Positions 50,413-59,867 of a stretch of DNA of 64,000 nucleotides are shown here, piece after piece. A program made the position numbers and the translations under genes. A model generated the notes under the pieces. That model was not told the DNA's origin. It saw only the letters and a list, made by a program, of their open reading frames with translations, and made no database searches. Position 1 is the first letter of the stretch. Every line of letters begins with the position of its first letter. Origin of the DNA: DATLGB01 sp038258425 (GTDB taxonomy: Bacteria > Actinomycetota > Thermoleophilia > Solirubrobacterales > Solirubrobacteraceae); assembly GCA_038258425.1 (NCBI GenBank), contig JBBSPV010000015.1, forward strand, positions 1 to 64,000, written 5' to 3'.

Positions 50413-52170
50413 TCAGCCAGGCGAGAGCTCCACGGGACTGAGGTCCACCCGCCCGCGGGGGACGTCGACCCGCGTGACCTGGACGGTCACCGGGTCGCCG
50501 AGCCGGATCCCGCGTGCGGAGGACGTCCCGACGAGTGCGGTCTCGAGCTCGTTGAGCTCCCACCAGTCGCCGCGCAGCCGCCGCACCGGCAGCAGCCCGT
50601 CCATCCCCTCCCCGAAGGCGACGAAGGCGCCCGCACCGATGACCGAGACGACCTCGCCGGGCCACTCGTGCTGCCAGCCCTCCCGGAAGAGCTCCTGCTC
50701 GAGGAGGAACGCCCGGGCGACGTCGTCGGCGCGGCGCTCGAGGCTCATCGCGTCGCGCTCGCGCGCGGAGCACCACGAGCCGAGCTCGTCCAGGCCGCCG
50801 CGCTCCGGCGCCGCCTCCCCTGCCCCGATCGCGGCGAGCAGCGCTCGGTGCACGACCAGGTCGGGGTAGCGGCGGATGGGCGACGTGAAGTGGCAGTAGC
50901 GCGCCGAGCGCAGCCCGGCGTGGCCGAGGTTCTGCGGCGTGTAGTACGCCTGCTTGAGCGAGCGCAGCACGAGCGTCGTGAGGCCCCGGCGCCCGCGACC
51001 GGGCGCGGCCACGTGGCGGCCCACCGCCCGCGAGAGCTCCCCCACCGCCTCGGCCGCCTGCGACGGGGAGAGCGACTCGGGCAGCGGCGGCGTCGGCACG
51101 TCGAGTGACGCGAGCTGCTCGGCCAGCCGCTCGACGCGCGGGCCGTCCGGCCGCTCGTGCACCCGGTACAGCGTCGGCAGTCCCCGGTCCTCGAGCAGGC
51201 CCGCGACCGCCTCGTTGGCGGCGATCATCAGGTGCTCGATGAGCTCGTGGGCCTCCGTGGCGGCCTCCGTCCGGAGGCCGGCGACGTGGCCCTCGCCGTC
51301 AAAGGCGAACTGCGGCTCGGAGGAGACGACCTCCAGCGCGCCGCGCGAGGCCCGCAGCTCATCCAGCGCGCGGGCCACGGCACGGGCGGCCTCCAGCGGT
51401 AGCGCCCACGGGTCCTCGGCGCGCTCGACGCCCGCGAAGATCCGGTCCACCCGCGGGTAGTCCAGGCGCGCATCCGAGCGGATCACGCTCCGGTGGAAGG
51501 CCCGGCGGCGCACGCGGGCGCCCTCGAAGTCGAGCTCGACGGTCACCGCCAGGCGGTCCTCGCCGGGGCGCAGGGAGCAGGCGTCGGCCGACAGGGCCTC
51601 CGGCAGCATCGGCTCGACCGTGCCGGGGACGTAGACGCTCGTCGCACGCCGGTGGGCCTCGCGGTCGACGGGCGAACCGGGCGGGACGTGGGCCGCGACG
51701 TCGGCGATGTGGACCCACACCCGGATGCCACCGTCCTGAAGCCGCTCTGCCGAGATCGCGTCGTCGAAGTCGCGGGCGGTCGGCGGGTCGACGGTGAACG
51801 TCGCCAGGTCGCGCAGGTCGAGTCGCGCGCCGGCCCGCTCGGCGGGCGGGACCCGTGCCGCCTCGCGCGCCGCCCGGTCGACGGCCGGGTCGAAGCGCCG
51901 GCGCAGGCCACGGTCGACGAGCAGCCCCTCGAGGACGTCGCGCGCGACGTCCGGGCGCCCGAGGCGCCGCACGATCCGCCCGTGCCCGGCCCGCGGCCCG
52001 CTCGGCGCCACCACGACCAGGTCGCCGATCCGTGCGGAGCGGTCGCGATCGACGTTGATGCGGCGCCCGCGGTCGAAGAACGGCTGGCCGGTGAGGAAGC
52101 GCCCCTTCTTCTCTAGGACGCAGACGACGGGGTCCGCGACCACACGGCTCCCGGGGCGGCGGTCGGCCAC
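50413..52170 (-). CDS. rnr: RNB-domain exoribonuclease (RNase R/II family), short form
   Basis: 585 residues, GTG at 52170, one base after the S41 protease stop region. The catalytic RNB motif is FTVDPPTARDFDDAISAE (Asp cluster), followed by WVHIADVAAHVPPGS, YCHFTSPIRRYPDLVVHRAL and a C-terminal S1-like domain (VVSVIGAGAFVAFGEGMDG). The N-terminal cold-shock region is short, and there is no basic tail, so it is smaller than the 750-800 residue E. coli RNase R. It degrades RNA 3' to 5'; together with tmRNA/SmpB, encoded just downstream, it may clear faulty mRNAs. Confidence 0.92.
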   Translation of the reverse strand: MADRRPGSRVVADPVVCVLEKKGRFLTGQPFFDRGRRINVDRDRSARIGDLVVVAPSGPRAGHGRIVRRLGRPDVARDVLEGLLVDRGLRRRFDPAVDRAAREAARVPPAERAGARLDLRDLATFTVDPPTARDFDDAISAERLQDGGIRVWVHIADVAAHVPPGSPVDREAHRRATSVYVPGTVEPMLPEALSADACSLRPGEDRLAVTVELDFEGARVRRRAFHRSVIRSDARLDYPRVDRIFAGVERAEDPWALPLEAARAVARALDELRASRGALEVVSSEPQFAFDGEGHVAGLRTEAATEAHELIEHLMIAANEAVAGLLEDRGLPTLYRVHERPDGPRVERLAEQLASLDVPTPPLPESLSPSQAAEAVGELSRAVGRHVAAPGRGRRGLTTLVLRSLKQAYYTPQNLGHAGLRSARYCHFTSPIRRYPDLVVHRALLAAIGAGEAAPERGGLDELGSWCSARERDAMSLERRADDVARAFLLEQELFREGWQHEWPGEVVSVIGAGAFVAFGEGMDGLLPVRRLRGDWWELNELETALVGTSSARGIRLGDPVTVQVTRVDVPRGRVDLSPVELSPG

Positions 52171-52171
52171 C

Positions 52172-53350
52172 CTAGCCCGAGCCGAGCACGCGCAGCGCCC
52201 GCTCGAGGCCCTCGTCGCGCGCGGTCTTGGGATCGTCGGCGGCGCGGACGTCGGGCGTGATCCCGCCCGGCTCGCCGTCCCGCGGCCCGAGGTTGCGGCC
52301 CTTGGGGGTGAAGTACTCGCCGACGGTGATGTCCAGGGCGCCGCCGTTGCTGAGTCCTTCGATCTCCTGGAAGACGCCCTTGCCGAAGGTCCGCGTGCCC
52401 ACGACCGTGGCCCGCCTACGGTCCTGCAACGCCCCGGTGACGATCTCGGAGGCCGAGGCGGTGCCCCGGTCGACGAGCACGACGACGGGGACGTCGCCGG
52501 CGATGGCGTCGCCCGTGGCCTCGAAGTCGTGCCGCGGCCGGTTGCGGCCCTTCGTGTAGACGACGAGGCCGTCGGGCAGGAAGACCGAGGCCGTGCTGAC
52601 CCCCTCGTCGAGCAGGCCCCCGCCGTTGCCGCGCAGGTCGAGCACGATCCCCTTCGCCCCGTCGGCGATGAGCTTGCGCGTGCGCTTGCCGACGGCGGCG
52701 CCGGCGTTCGTCGTGAACTGCGACATGGAGACGTAGCCGAGCCGCCGGCCGTCGCGCTGCACCAGGCGCGACTGGACGATGGGGACCTCGACGGCGGCGC
52801 GCTTGAGCGTCTGCTCGCGCCGCTTGCCACCCCGCACGACGGTCAGGCGCACGTCGGTGCCGCGCGGTCCCTTGATGCGCGCCGTCGCCGCCTCCGAGGG
52901 CACGCCGCTCAGCGAGCGCCCGTTGACGGCGACGATCCGGTCGCCGACCCGCAGGCCGGCGCGCGCGGCCGGGCCGCCCGCGAAGACCGCGACGACGCGC
53001 AGGCCGGCCGGGATCTCGGCCACGTTGAGGCCGACGCCCTCGAAGCGGCCCGCCGTGGAGAGGTCGAACTGCGTCCGGGCGCGTGGGCTGAGGTAGTGCG
53101 AGAAGCGGTCGCCGAGCGACCCGACGACCGCCGTGAGCCCCTTGTCGAGCAGCCGGTCCTCGTCGACCGGCTTGTAGTAGTCGGCGTCGACCTTGTCCAG
53201 CGCCTCCTGGAAGACCTGGGCCTGGGAGTCGCCGACGAGCGTGTCGCGCACGAAGCCGGGCAACAGCCGCGGGTGACCGCCGGCCCAGATGCCGGCGAGC
53301 AGCGCCACGAGCACCAGCGCGAGCGACACGAGCACGGGGAGGCGGCGCAC
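52172..53350 (-). CDS. S41 family C-terminal processing protease (CtpA-like)
   Basis: 392 residues, GTG start. One N-terminal membrane anchor (VLVSLALVLVALLAGIWAGG), then a cap helix region, PDZ domain (VAGGPAARAGLRVGDRIVAV, split here from FAGG) and the tail-specific protease core with the Ser in DRGTASASEIVTGAL and the Lys in RTFGKGVFQEI. The enzyme faces outside the membrane and cuts protein C-termini. It sits in the row ftsE, ftsX, ctp, rnr, smpB. Confidence 0.93.
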   Translation of the reverse strand: MRRLPVLVSLALVLVALLAGIWAGGHPRLLPGFVRDTLVGDSQAQVFQEALDKVDADYYKPVDEDRLLDKGLTAVVGSLGDRFSHYLSPRARTQFDLSTAGRFEGVGLNVAEIPAGLRVVAVFAGGPAARAGLRVGDRIVAVNGRSLSGVPSEAATARIKGPRGTDVRLTVVRGGKRREQTLKRAAVEVPIVQSRLVQRDGRRLGYVSMSQFTTNAGAAVGKRTRKLIADGAKGIVLDLRGNGGGLLDEGVSTASVFLPDGLVVYTKGRNRPRHDFEATGDAIAGDVPVVVLVDRGTASASEIVTGALQDRRRATVVGTRTFGKGVFQEIEGLSNGGALDITVGEYFTPKGRNLGPRDGEPGGITPDVRAADDPKTARDEGLERALRVLGSG

Positions 53351-53419
53351 CCCCTCCAGGCTAGGGCCGGTTCCCCGGCTGGGCTACGCTGTCGAGCCGC
53401 CGAGGCGGCGGTGACGACC

Positions 53420-54871
53420 ATGGGCGATCCGAGCGGCTTCCTGAAGATCCACCGCGTTCCCATGCCGGAGCGCGACCCCGCCGAACGCGTGCACGACCAC
53501 GGCGAGATCTTCGGCGTCCTCGAGGACGGGGCGCTCAGGGAGCAGGGCGCCCGCTGCATGGACTGCGGCGTGCCCTTCTGCCACGACGGCTGCCCCCTCG
53601 GCAACCTCATCCCGGACTGGAACGACCTCGTCTACCGCGGCCTCTGGCGCGAGGCGATCGACCAGCTGCACGCAACGAACAACTTCCCGGAGTTCACCGG
53701 GCTGATCTGCCCCGCGCCGTGCGAGTCGGCCTGCGTGCTGGCCATCAACGACGACCCGGTGATGATCAAGCAGATCGAGTACGCGATCGTCCACCGCGCC
53801 TTCGAGGAGGGCTGGGTCGTCCCGCACGTCCCGGAGACCCGCACCGGCCGCCGCGTCGCGGTGATCGGCTCGGGTCCCGCCGGCCTGGCCACGGCCCAGC
53901 AGCTCAACGCGGCCGGCCACCACGTCGTCGTGTTCGAGCGCGACGAGGGTCCCGGCGGACTGCTGCGCTTCGGCGTCCCGGACGCCAAGCTCGAGAAGTG
54001 GATGATCGACCGGCGCGTCGACGTCCTCGCGGCGGAGGGCGTCGAGCTGCGCTACGGCGTCGACGTCGGCCGCGACCTGAGCGTCGACGAGCTGCGGGCC
54101 GGCTTCGACGCGGTCGTCGTGGCCACGGGCTCCCGGGTCTCCCGTGACATCACCGTCCCTGGCCACGACCTCCGCGGCGTCCACGCGGCGATGGACTACC
54201 TCTACCAGCGCAACCGCGCCGTCGCGCGCGAGGAGGGCCGTCCCGCCCCCGGCGTGCCGGAGGACGAGGTCATCACGGCAGCCGGCAAGCACGTCGTGGT
54301 CATCGGCGGCGGCGACACGGGCATGGACTGCGTCTCGTCCGCCAACCGCGAGGGCGCCCTGTCGGTCGTCATGCACGATGTCTACCCCGAGCTGCCCGCG
54401 GAGGGTCGCTACCCGGACGCGCCGTGGCCCGCCCACCAGCGCCGCACGTCGACGACCTATGCGCTCGACGAGGGCGGCGAGCGCGTGTTCGGCTCCGAGG
54501 TCGTGCGCCTCGAGGGCCGGGACGGTCGCGTGGTCGCCGTGGAGGGCCGGCGCGTCGAGGGCACCTCCTCGCGCGACCTGCAGCCCGTGGACGGGTCGGG
54601 GTTCACCGCCCCCGCCGACCTCGTGCTCGTCGCCGTCGGCTTCACCCACCCCGAGCACGACGGCCTGCTCACCGAGCTCGGCGTCGGCCTCGACGCGCGC
54701 GGCAACGTCAAGGCCAACGCGAGCTTCGCCTCCGACGTCGACGGCGTGTTCGCCTGCGGCGACGCCCGGGTCGGCGCGACGCTCGTCGTCACTGCGATCG
54801 CTGAGGGGCGCCGCTGCGCCCGCGCCGTCGACCGCCACCTCGCGGCCGACCGCTCGCCCGTGCCGGCCTGA
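53420..54871 (+). CDS. gltD: Glutamate synthase (NADPH) small subunit
   Basis: 483 residues from the ATG at 53420; a GTG at 53411 is possible. The N-terminal ARCMDCGVPFCHDGCPLGN and ICPAPCESACVLA bind two 4Fe-4S clusters. FAD site VAVIGSGPAGLATAQQL and NADPH site VVVIGGGDTGMDCV are intact, as is GVFACGDARVGATLVVTAI. It passes electrons to the large GltB subunit, which is not in this window. The gene is on the plus strand, opposite to the surrounding ftsX and ctp genes. Confidence 0.94.
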   Translation: MGDPSGFLKIHRVPMPERDPAERVHDHGEIFGVLEDGALREQGARCMDCGVPFCHDGCPLGNLIPDWNDLVYRGLWREAIDQLHATNNFPEFTGLICPAPCESACVLAINDDPVMIKQIEYAIVHRAFEEGWVVPHVPETRTGRRVAVIGSGPAGLATAQQLNAAGHHVVVFERDEGPGGLLRFGVPDAKLEKWMIDRRVDVLAAEGVELRYGVDVGRDLSVDELRAGFDAVVVATGSRVSRDITVPGHDLRGVHAAMDYLYQRNRAVAREEGRPAPGVPEDEVITAAGKHVVVIGGGDTGMDCVSSANREGALSVVMHDVYPELPAEGRYPDAPWPAHQRRTSTTYALDEGGERVFGSEVVRLEGRDGRVVAVEGRRVEGTSSRDLQPVDGSGFTAPADLVLVAVGFTHPEHDGLLTELGVGLDARGNVKANASFASDVDGVFACGDARVGATLVVTAIAEGRRCARAVDRHLAADRSPVPA

Positions 54872-54888
54872 GGCGCCCCACCGCGGGC

Positions 54889-55782
54889 TCAGACGCGCAG
54901 GAAGCGGCGCAGGGACAGCCCCGAGCCGAGCGCCGAGACCCCGACGCCGGAGGCGAGGAGGACGGCGACGAGGATGCCGAAGTTGATCGTGTCCGGGGCG
55001 GCGATCAGCGCGAAGTCGTTGGCCAGCGGGTCCACGAGCGCGATCTTGACCACGGCGAGCAGCAGGACGGCGACCACGCCGCCGAGGGCCCCGAGCAGGA
55101 CGCCCTCGAGCACGAACGGCCAGCGGATGAACCAGTCCGTCGCGCCGACGAGCTTCATGACCTCCACCTCGCGGCGGCGGGCGTAGAGCGACAGGCGGAT
55201 GGTGTTGGCGATCAGCAGCACGGAGGCGAGCACGAGCAGGACGGCGAGCCCGGCCATGGTGAGCTTCACCACGCGGGTGGCGGTGAGGATCTTGTTCGTG
55301 TCGTCCTCGCGGTTGCGGACCTCGTCGATCGAGCGGTCCACCGGGGTCGAGCCGCCCGCGGGCGCCGCCGGGGCGATCGCGTCGCGCACCCCGGCGATGT
55401 CGTCCGGCGAGTCGGGGGTGACCCGGAAGGTGTCGGGCAGCGGGTTGGAGCCCAGCAGCTGGTAGGCGTCGGAGAAGCGCTTCTTCTGCTCCCGGTAGGC
55501 CTGCTGCTTGGAGACGTACTGGACGCGCTTGACGTTCGGCAGCCCCGCGAGCAGGCCGCCGACGCGCTTGACGTCGGCGGGGGTCGAGTCCGTCTTGAGG
55601 TAGACGTCGGCGATCACGCGGCCGCGGACCTCGTTGGCGGCGCCCGTCGTGGCCTGGACCATCGGGATGAAGACGCCGAGCACGAGCACGGTCACGAGCA
55701 CCGTGGCCATGGCGGCGAAGGACGGGACGGCGTTGCGCTTGAGCGAGCGCAGCGACTCCCGCAGGAAGAACCCGAGCCTCAT
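54889..55782 (-). CDS. ftsX: Cell-division ABC transporter permease FtsX
   Basis: 297 residues from the ATG at 55782, overlapping the ftsE stop (ATGA). Four membrane segments: SFAAMATVLVTVLVLGVFIP, then after an extracellular loop of about 130 residues, LTMAGLAVLLVLASVLLIAN, VLLGALGGVVAVLLLAVVK and NFGILVAVLLASGVGVSA. RRREVEVMKLVGATDWFIR is the FtsX coupling helix. With FtsE it regulates peptidoglycan hydrolases at the septum. Confidence 0.94.
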   Translation of the reverse strand: MRLGFFLRESLRSLKRNAVPSFAAMATVLVTVLVLGVFIPMVQATTGAANEVRGRVIADVYLKTDSTPADVKRVGGLLAGLPNVKRVQYVSKQQAYREQKKRFSDAYQLLGSNPLPDTFRVTPDSPDDIAGVRDAIAPAAPAGGSTPVDRSIDEVRNREDDTNKILTATRVVKLTMAGLAVLLVLASVLLIANTIRLSLYARRREVEVMKLVGATDWFIRWPFVLEGVLLGALGGVVAVLLLAVVKIALVDPLANDFALIAAPDTINFGILVAVLLASGVGVSALGSGLSLRRFLRV

Positions 55783-56558
55783 CGGCCCTCGCCCCACGGC
55801 CGCCGGCCCGGCGCGAGGCCCTGGAAGCCCGCGGGCACGTCGGAGCGCAGCAGCGCCGCCATCTCCCCCGTGGTCGCGTAGCCGGCCTGGCGCTCGTCGC
55901 GGATGACGTTGCCCTGGGCGAGCTCGATCACCCGGCGGCGCATCTTGTCGACCATCTGGTGGTCGTGGGTGACGACGACGACGGTCGTGCCGGTCTGGTT
56001 GATCCGGTACAGCAGCTGCATGATCCCGACGGAGGTCTCCGGATCGAGGTTGCCCGTCGGCTCGTCCGCGAGCAGCAGGGGCGGGTGGTTGACGAACGCG
56101 CGCGCGACGGAGACCCGCTGCTGCTCGCCGCCGGAGAGCTGGTCGGGGAAGGAGTGCAGCTTCAGCGACAGGCCGGTCATGCGCAGGATGTCCGGCACCT
56201 TGTCGCGCACGTCGCGACGGCTGCCGCCCGTGACCTGCAGGGCGTAGGCGACGTTGTCGGCGACCGTGCGGTTGGGCAGCAGCTTGAAGTCCTGGTGGAC
56301 CATGCCGATGTTGCGGCGGTAGTACGGGACCTTCTTGCGCGGGATCTCGGAGAGGTCGCGGCCGGCCACCCGGACGGTGCCCGCGGTGGGGTCGAGCTCC
56401 TTGATCAGCAGCCGCATGAGCGTCGACTTGCCCGAGCCGGAGGCGCCGACGATGAAGACGAACTCACCGGGGTGGATCGCGAAGCTCGCGCCGTCGAGGC
56501 CGAGGTCGCCGGAGTCGTAGCGCTTGACGACGCTGTCGAAGTCGATGACCGCGCCCAC
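55779..56558 (-). CDS. ftsE: Cell-division ABC transporter ATP-binding protein FtsE
   Basis: 259 residues from a GTG at 56558; an ATG at 56663 would add 35 Arg/Pro-rich residues. IDFDSVVKRYDSGDLGLDG, Walker A GASGSGKSTLMRLL, signature LSGGEQQRVSVARAFV, Walker B LLLADEPTGNLDPET and H-loop VVVVTHDHQMV are complete. The C-terminal tail of about 40 residues beyond the ATPase core is longer than in E. coli FtsE. Promoter and start could not be separated. Confidence 0.92.
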   Translation of the reverse strand: MGAVIDFDSVVKRYDSGDLGLDGASFAIHPGEFVFIVGASGSGKSTLMRLLIKELDPTAGTVRVAGRDLSEIPRKKVPYYRRNIGMVHQDFKLLPNRTVADNVAYALQVTGGSRRDVRDKVPDILRMTGLSLKLHSFPDQLSGGEQQRVSVARAFVNHPPLLLADEPTGNLDPETSVGIMQLLYRINQTGTTVVVVTHDHQMVDKMRRRVIELAQGNVIRDERQAGYATTGEMAALLRSDVPAGFQGLAPGRRPWGEGR

Positions 56559-56756
56559 GGCCTCGGGTCGCGGCCCGCGGCGCGGCTCGTCGCCGGCCAG
56601 GCGATCGGGGAGGGCCTCCCGCTGGGGGCGGCGCGTGCGGAGGTGTCGCTCGGTGGCGGCCATGCGAGGGCGCACGCTAGACCGGGGTGCGCGCCAGGCC
56701 GGCAAGAACGCCTGCATGCAAGCCGGGTTGCAGCCGGGCCTAGTATCCGGCACCCG

Positions 56757-57638
56757 ATGCCGCGGAGGATCCTCGCCCTGGCGGTCCTGCTCGCCGGGCT
56801 CGGCGCGGCGCCCGCGGGCGCCGCCGTGAGCTACGGCGGAGGCTCGCTGCCGGGTGGCCGGGGCGCGTCGCGCGCAGTCGGGATCTCCTTCGAGCCCGAC
56901 GACGCGGGTCGCCTGGCGCTGCGCTTCGACACCCGCGTGCTGTGCGGCCGCGGGGAGCGCTACATCGTCTCGGGCAACGCCTTCGGGCCCTGGGACGGCC
57001 GCCACGTCCTCCTCCGCGGCACCGGGAGGGTGGCACTCGCGGCGGGGCGGCTGACGTACCGCTGGGTGCTCAAGGCCCGGCTCGGCCCGCTCGGCGGCGC
57101 GGGGCGGGTGCGGGTCACCGGGCGCCGGAGGGTGCGCGGGCGCCGGACCAGGGCCTGCCGCCTCCACCCGGTGCGCCCGCTGCGGGTGCTGCCCAACCTG
57201 GCCCTCACCGGCGCGCCGACGGCCGCGGCCCGCAACGTGACCTACCTGGGGCTGTCGCGCCAGAACGTCGCGACGGGCGCGCCGGGCGCCGACGGCGTGC
57301 GCGGCTCGGTCATCCTGCGCACGACCCCGCGCCGCCGGCTGCGCGCCCGCTGGACGGCCGACGCCCGCTGTCCCAACGGCTACCAGCTCGGGCCCATCAC
57401 GACCCTGACCCCGCCGACCCAGGTCGGCCCGGACGGCCGCTTCGCGCGCGACCGGGCCTTCCGCGTGCACTACGCGAACTCCGTCGTCCGCTACGCCGCC
57501 CACCTCGACGGCGAGCTGCACCAGGACGGCGCCACGGGCAACCTGCGCGTCGTCGCGACCGTCGCACCGCGCGACGGGTCCTCGCCGTTCGTCTGCGACA
57601 GCGGCGTGCACGCCTGGGACGTCCTGCGGCGCGGCTGA
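56757..57638 (+). CDS. Secreted hypothetical protein
   Basis: 293 residues with a signal peptide (ILALAVLLAGLGAAPAGAA, cleavage near residue 22). The mature part is basic, rich in Arg and Gly, and seems made of two beta-rich halves (RLALRFDTRVLCGRGERYIV and RLRARWTADARCPNGYQLG, each with a Cys). VLCGRG, RACRLHP, ARCPNGY and PFVCDSG give four Cys that may form two disulfides. I do not recognise a family. It is divergent from ftsE and 19 bases upstream of the M16 peptidase gene. Confidence 0.7.
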   Translation: MPRRILALAVLLAGLGAAPAGAAVSYGGGSLPGGRGASRAVGISFEPDDAGRLALRFDTRVLCGRGERYIVSGNAFGPWDGRHVLLRGTGRVALAAGRLTYRWVLKARLGPLGGAGRVRVTGRRRVRGRRTRACRLHPVRPLRVLPNLALTGAPTAAARNVTYLGLSRQNVATGAPGADGVRGSVILRTTPRRRLRARWTADARCPNGYQLGPITTLTPPTQVGPDGRFARDRAFRVHYANSVVRYAAHLDGELHQDGATGNLRVVATVAPRDGSSPFVCDSGVHAWDVLRRG

Positions 57639-57657
57639 GCGGGGTATCGTCGCCCCC

Positions 57658-58908
57658 ATGCTGGTCACCGCCTCCGAGCCGCTCCCCAACGGCCTGCCCG
57701 TCCACCGCATCGAACTCGCCGGCACCCGGGCCGTCACCACGCTCGTGGCCTTCGACGCCGGCGCGCGCACGGAGCGCCCGCAGGAGAACGGCATGGCGCA
57801 CTTCCTCGAGCACCTCGTGTTCAAGGGCGGCGAGACCTACGACGACTACCGCAAGGTCAACGAGACGGCCGAGCGCCTCGGCGCCGTCCTGAACGCCTAC
57901 ACGTCGCACGACCTCGTCGCCTTCCACATCACGAGCCGGGCCGAGGTGGTCGGGGAGGCGATCGACCTGCTCACGGACTTCGTGGGCCGCCCGCGGCTCG
58001 ACGCGGACGAGCTCGACCGCGAGCGCGGCGTCGTCATCCAGGAGATCGCGCGCTCCAACGACCAGCCGTCCGTGGTCGCCGAGCACCTGATCGACCGCGC
58101 GGCGTTCGGCGACCACCCGCTCGGGCGTCCGGTCCTCGGCCCGGAGGAGCACCTGCGGACCTTCAGCCGCGGCGGGATCGTCGCGTTCCGCGAGCGCCAG
58201 TGGTCCGGCAGCCGCGGCGGCGCCTTCCTCGTCGGCAACCTCGACCACGTACCGGAGCCGGCCGTGCTCGCGCAGGCCTTCGGCCGCTTCCCGGCCCTCC
58301 GGCCCGACGGCGCCCGCGAGCCGGCCCCGGCGCTCGATCCGACGGTGCTCGTCGACCCGCGCGATTCCAACCAGTCGCACCTGCGCATGAGCTACCGCCC
58401 GCAGGTCGACGTCTCCTCACGCGAGCAGAAGGCGGCGCTGAGCGTCTACTCGACGCTGCTCGGCGGGTCCATGGGCTCGCGACTGTTCGACGAGATCCGC
58501 GAGCAGCGCGGGCTCGCCTACTCTGTCTACGCCCTCGCCCACGCCTTCGCCGACGTCGGCGTGCTGCAGCTCTCGGCCGGCCTGGAGTCGGGCAAGTGCC
58601 TCGAGGCCTACGCGCGCATGCGCGAGATCGTCGACGAGCTGCGCACGGACGGTCCGACGGCCGCGGAGGTCGAGCGCGCCCGCGCCTACGCGGCCGGGCG
58701 GCTCGTGCTCGCCTTCGAGAACTCGGGCGCCGTCGCCCGCCACGCCGCGAGCCAGTCCGTCGTCTTCGGCCAGGAGGTCGACCCGGACGCCGCCGTGGCG
58801 GCGCTGGACGCCGTGACCCGCGAGGACGTCGCGGCCATCGCCCAGGGCATCTCGGAGGAGCTCTCCGTCGCCTGCGTCGGGCCCCACACCGCGGACCAGT
58901 TCGAGTGA
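57658..58908 (+). CDS. M16 family zinc peptidase
   Basis: 416 residues. The inverted zinc motif HFLEHLVFKG (HxxEH) is followed by the downstream Glu in EIARSNDQ (third ligand region), and the second M16 half has SVYSTLLGGSMGSRLFDEIR and the RY-like EQRGLAYSVYA. This is the processing-peptidase-like branch (as in PqqL/YmxG), which cuts peptides in a closed chamber. No signal peptide. M16 genes of this type often stand downstream of pnp/rpsO; here it is followed by the PfkB kinase after one base. Confidence 0.94.
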   Translation: MLVTASEPLPNGLPVHRIELAGTRAVTTLVAFDAGARTERPQENGMAHFLEHLVFKGGETYDDYRKVNETAERLGAVLNAYTSHDLVAFHITSRAEVVGEAIDLLTDFVGRPRLDADELDRERGVVIQEIARSNDQPSVVAEHLIDRAAFGDHPLGRPVLGPEEHLRTFSRGGIVAFRERQWSGSRGGAFLVGNLDHVPEPAVLAQAFGRFPALRPDGAREPAPALDPTVLVDPRDSNQSHLRMSYRPQVDVSSREQKAALSVYSTLLGGSMGSRLFDEIREQRGLAYSVYALAHAFADVGVLQLSAGLESGKCLEAYARMREIVDELRTDGPTAAEVERARAYAAGRLVLAFENSGAVARHAASQSVVFGQEVDPDAAVAALDAVTREDVAAIAQGISEELSVACVGPHTADQFE

Positions 58909-58909
58909 C

Positions 58910-59824
58910 ATGACCGTCCTCGTGGTCGGAGAAGCGCTCGTCGACCTCGTCCCGGGAGGCGACGGCCGGCTCGCCGCGCATCCCGGCGGAGGGCCCTACA
59001 ACGCGGCGCGCACGCTCGCGCGGCTCGGAGCGCCGACCGTCCTGCTCACGCGCCTGTCGAGCGATTCGTTCGGCGATCGGCTGCGGGCCGAGCTCGAGGC
59101 GGACGGCGTCTCGCCCGCCGCGCTCGTGGCCACGGACGACCCCACGACGCTCGCCCTCGCCGAGACCGACGACGCCGGCGTCGCCCGCTACGTCTTCTAC
59201 TCGGCCGACACGGCGGCGGCGGGACTCACGCGCGAGGAGGCGCTCGCCGCCCTGCCCGACGACGTCTCCGCCCTCCTGGCCGGCACGCTAGGCCTCGTCC
59301 TGGAACCGTTGGCCGGCGCGGTGGAGGCGGTCACGGCCGCCGTCGCGGAGGGCACGCTCGTGCTCGTGGACCCCAACTGCCGCGCGGACGCGATCGCCGA
59401 CGAGGCCGCGTATCGCGAGCGCCTCGCGCGCGTGCTGGCGAACACGGACGTCGTCAAGGTCAGCGAGGAGGATCTGGACTGGCTGAGCCCCGGGACCGAC
59501 CCGCAAGCCGCCGCGCGCGAGCTGCTGGCGGCCGGACCGTCCGTGGCGCTGCTGAGCCTCGGACCGGACGGCGCGCGGGTCCTGACCGCCGAGGGAGACC
59601 TGACGGTCCCGTCGCCCGCCGTCGAGGTCGTCGACACGATCGGCGCCGGCGACGCCCTCGGCGGCGGCTTCCTCGCCTGGTGGCAGCGGCACGGGCTCGG
59701 CCGGGAGGCGCTGGCCGACGCCGAGGCGCTGCGCGCCGCGACGGACTACGCCGTGCGGGTCGCCGCCCGGACCTGCGAGCGGGCCGGCGCGGCGCCCCCG
59801 ACGCTCGACGAGCTGCCCGACTGA
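58910..59824 (+). CDS. PfkB-family carbohydrate kinase (fructokinase-like)
   Basis: 304 residues. Substrate motif VVGEALVDLVPGGDGR and AHPGGGPYNAARTLARLG (di-Gly), and the catalytic region VDTIGAGDALGGGFLAWW with the base Asp and anion hole. These are the marks of PfkB sugar kinases, ATP-dependent; fructose is the most frequent substrate for this length and N-terminus. It begins one base after the M16 stop. Confidence 0.9.
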   Translation: MTVLVVGEALVDLVPGGDGRLAAHPGGGPYNAARTLARLGAPTVLLTRLSSDSFGDRLRAELEADGVSPAALVATDDPTTLALAETDDAGVARYVFYSADTAAAGLTREEALAALPDDVSALLAGTLGLVLEPLAGAVEAVTAAVAEGTLVLVDPNCRADAIADEAAYRERLARVLANTDVVKVSEEDLDWLSPGTDPQAAARELLAAGPSVALLSLGPDGARVLTAEGDLTVPSPAVEVVDTIGAGDALGGGFLAWWQRHGLGREALADAEALRAATDYAVRVAARTCERAGAAPPTLDELPD

Positions 59825-59867
59825 CGCGCCGGTGGCGCCCCGCCGCACGGTCGGCCATCATGCTCCG

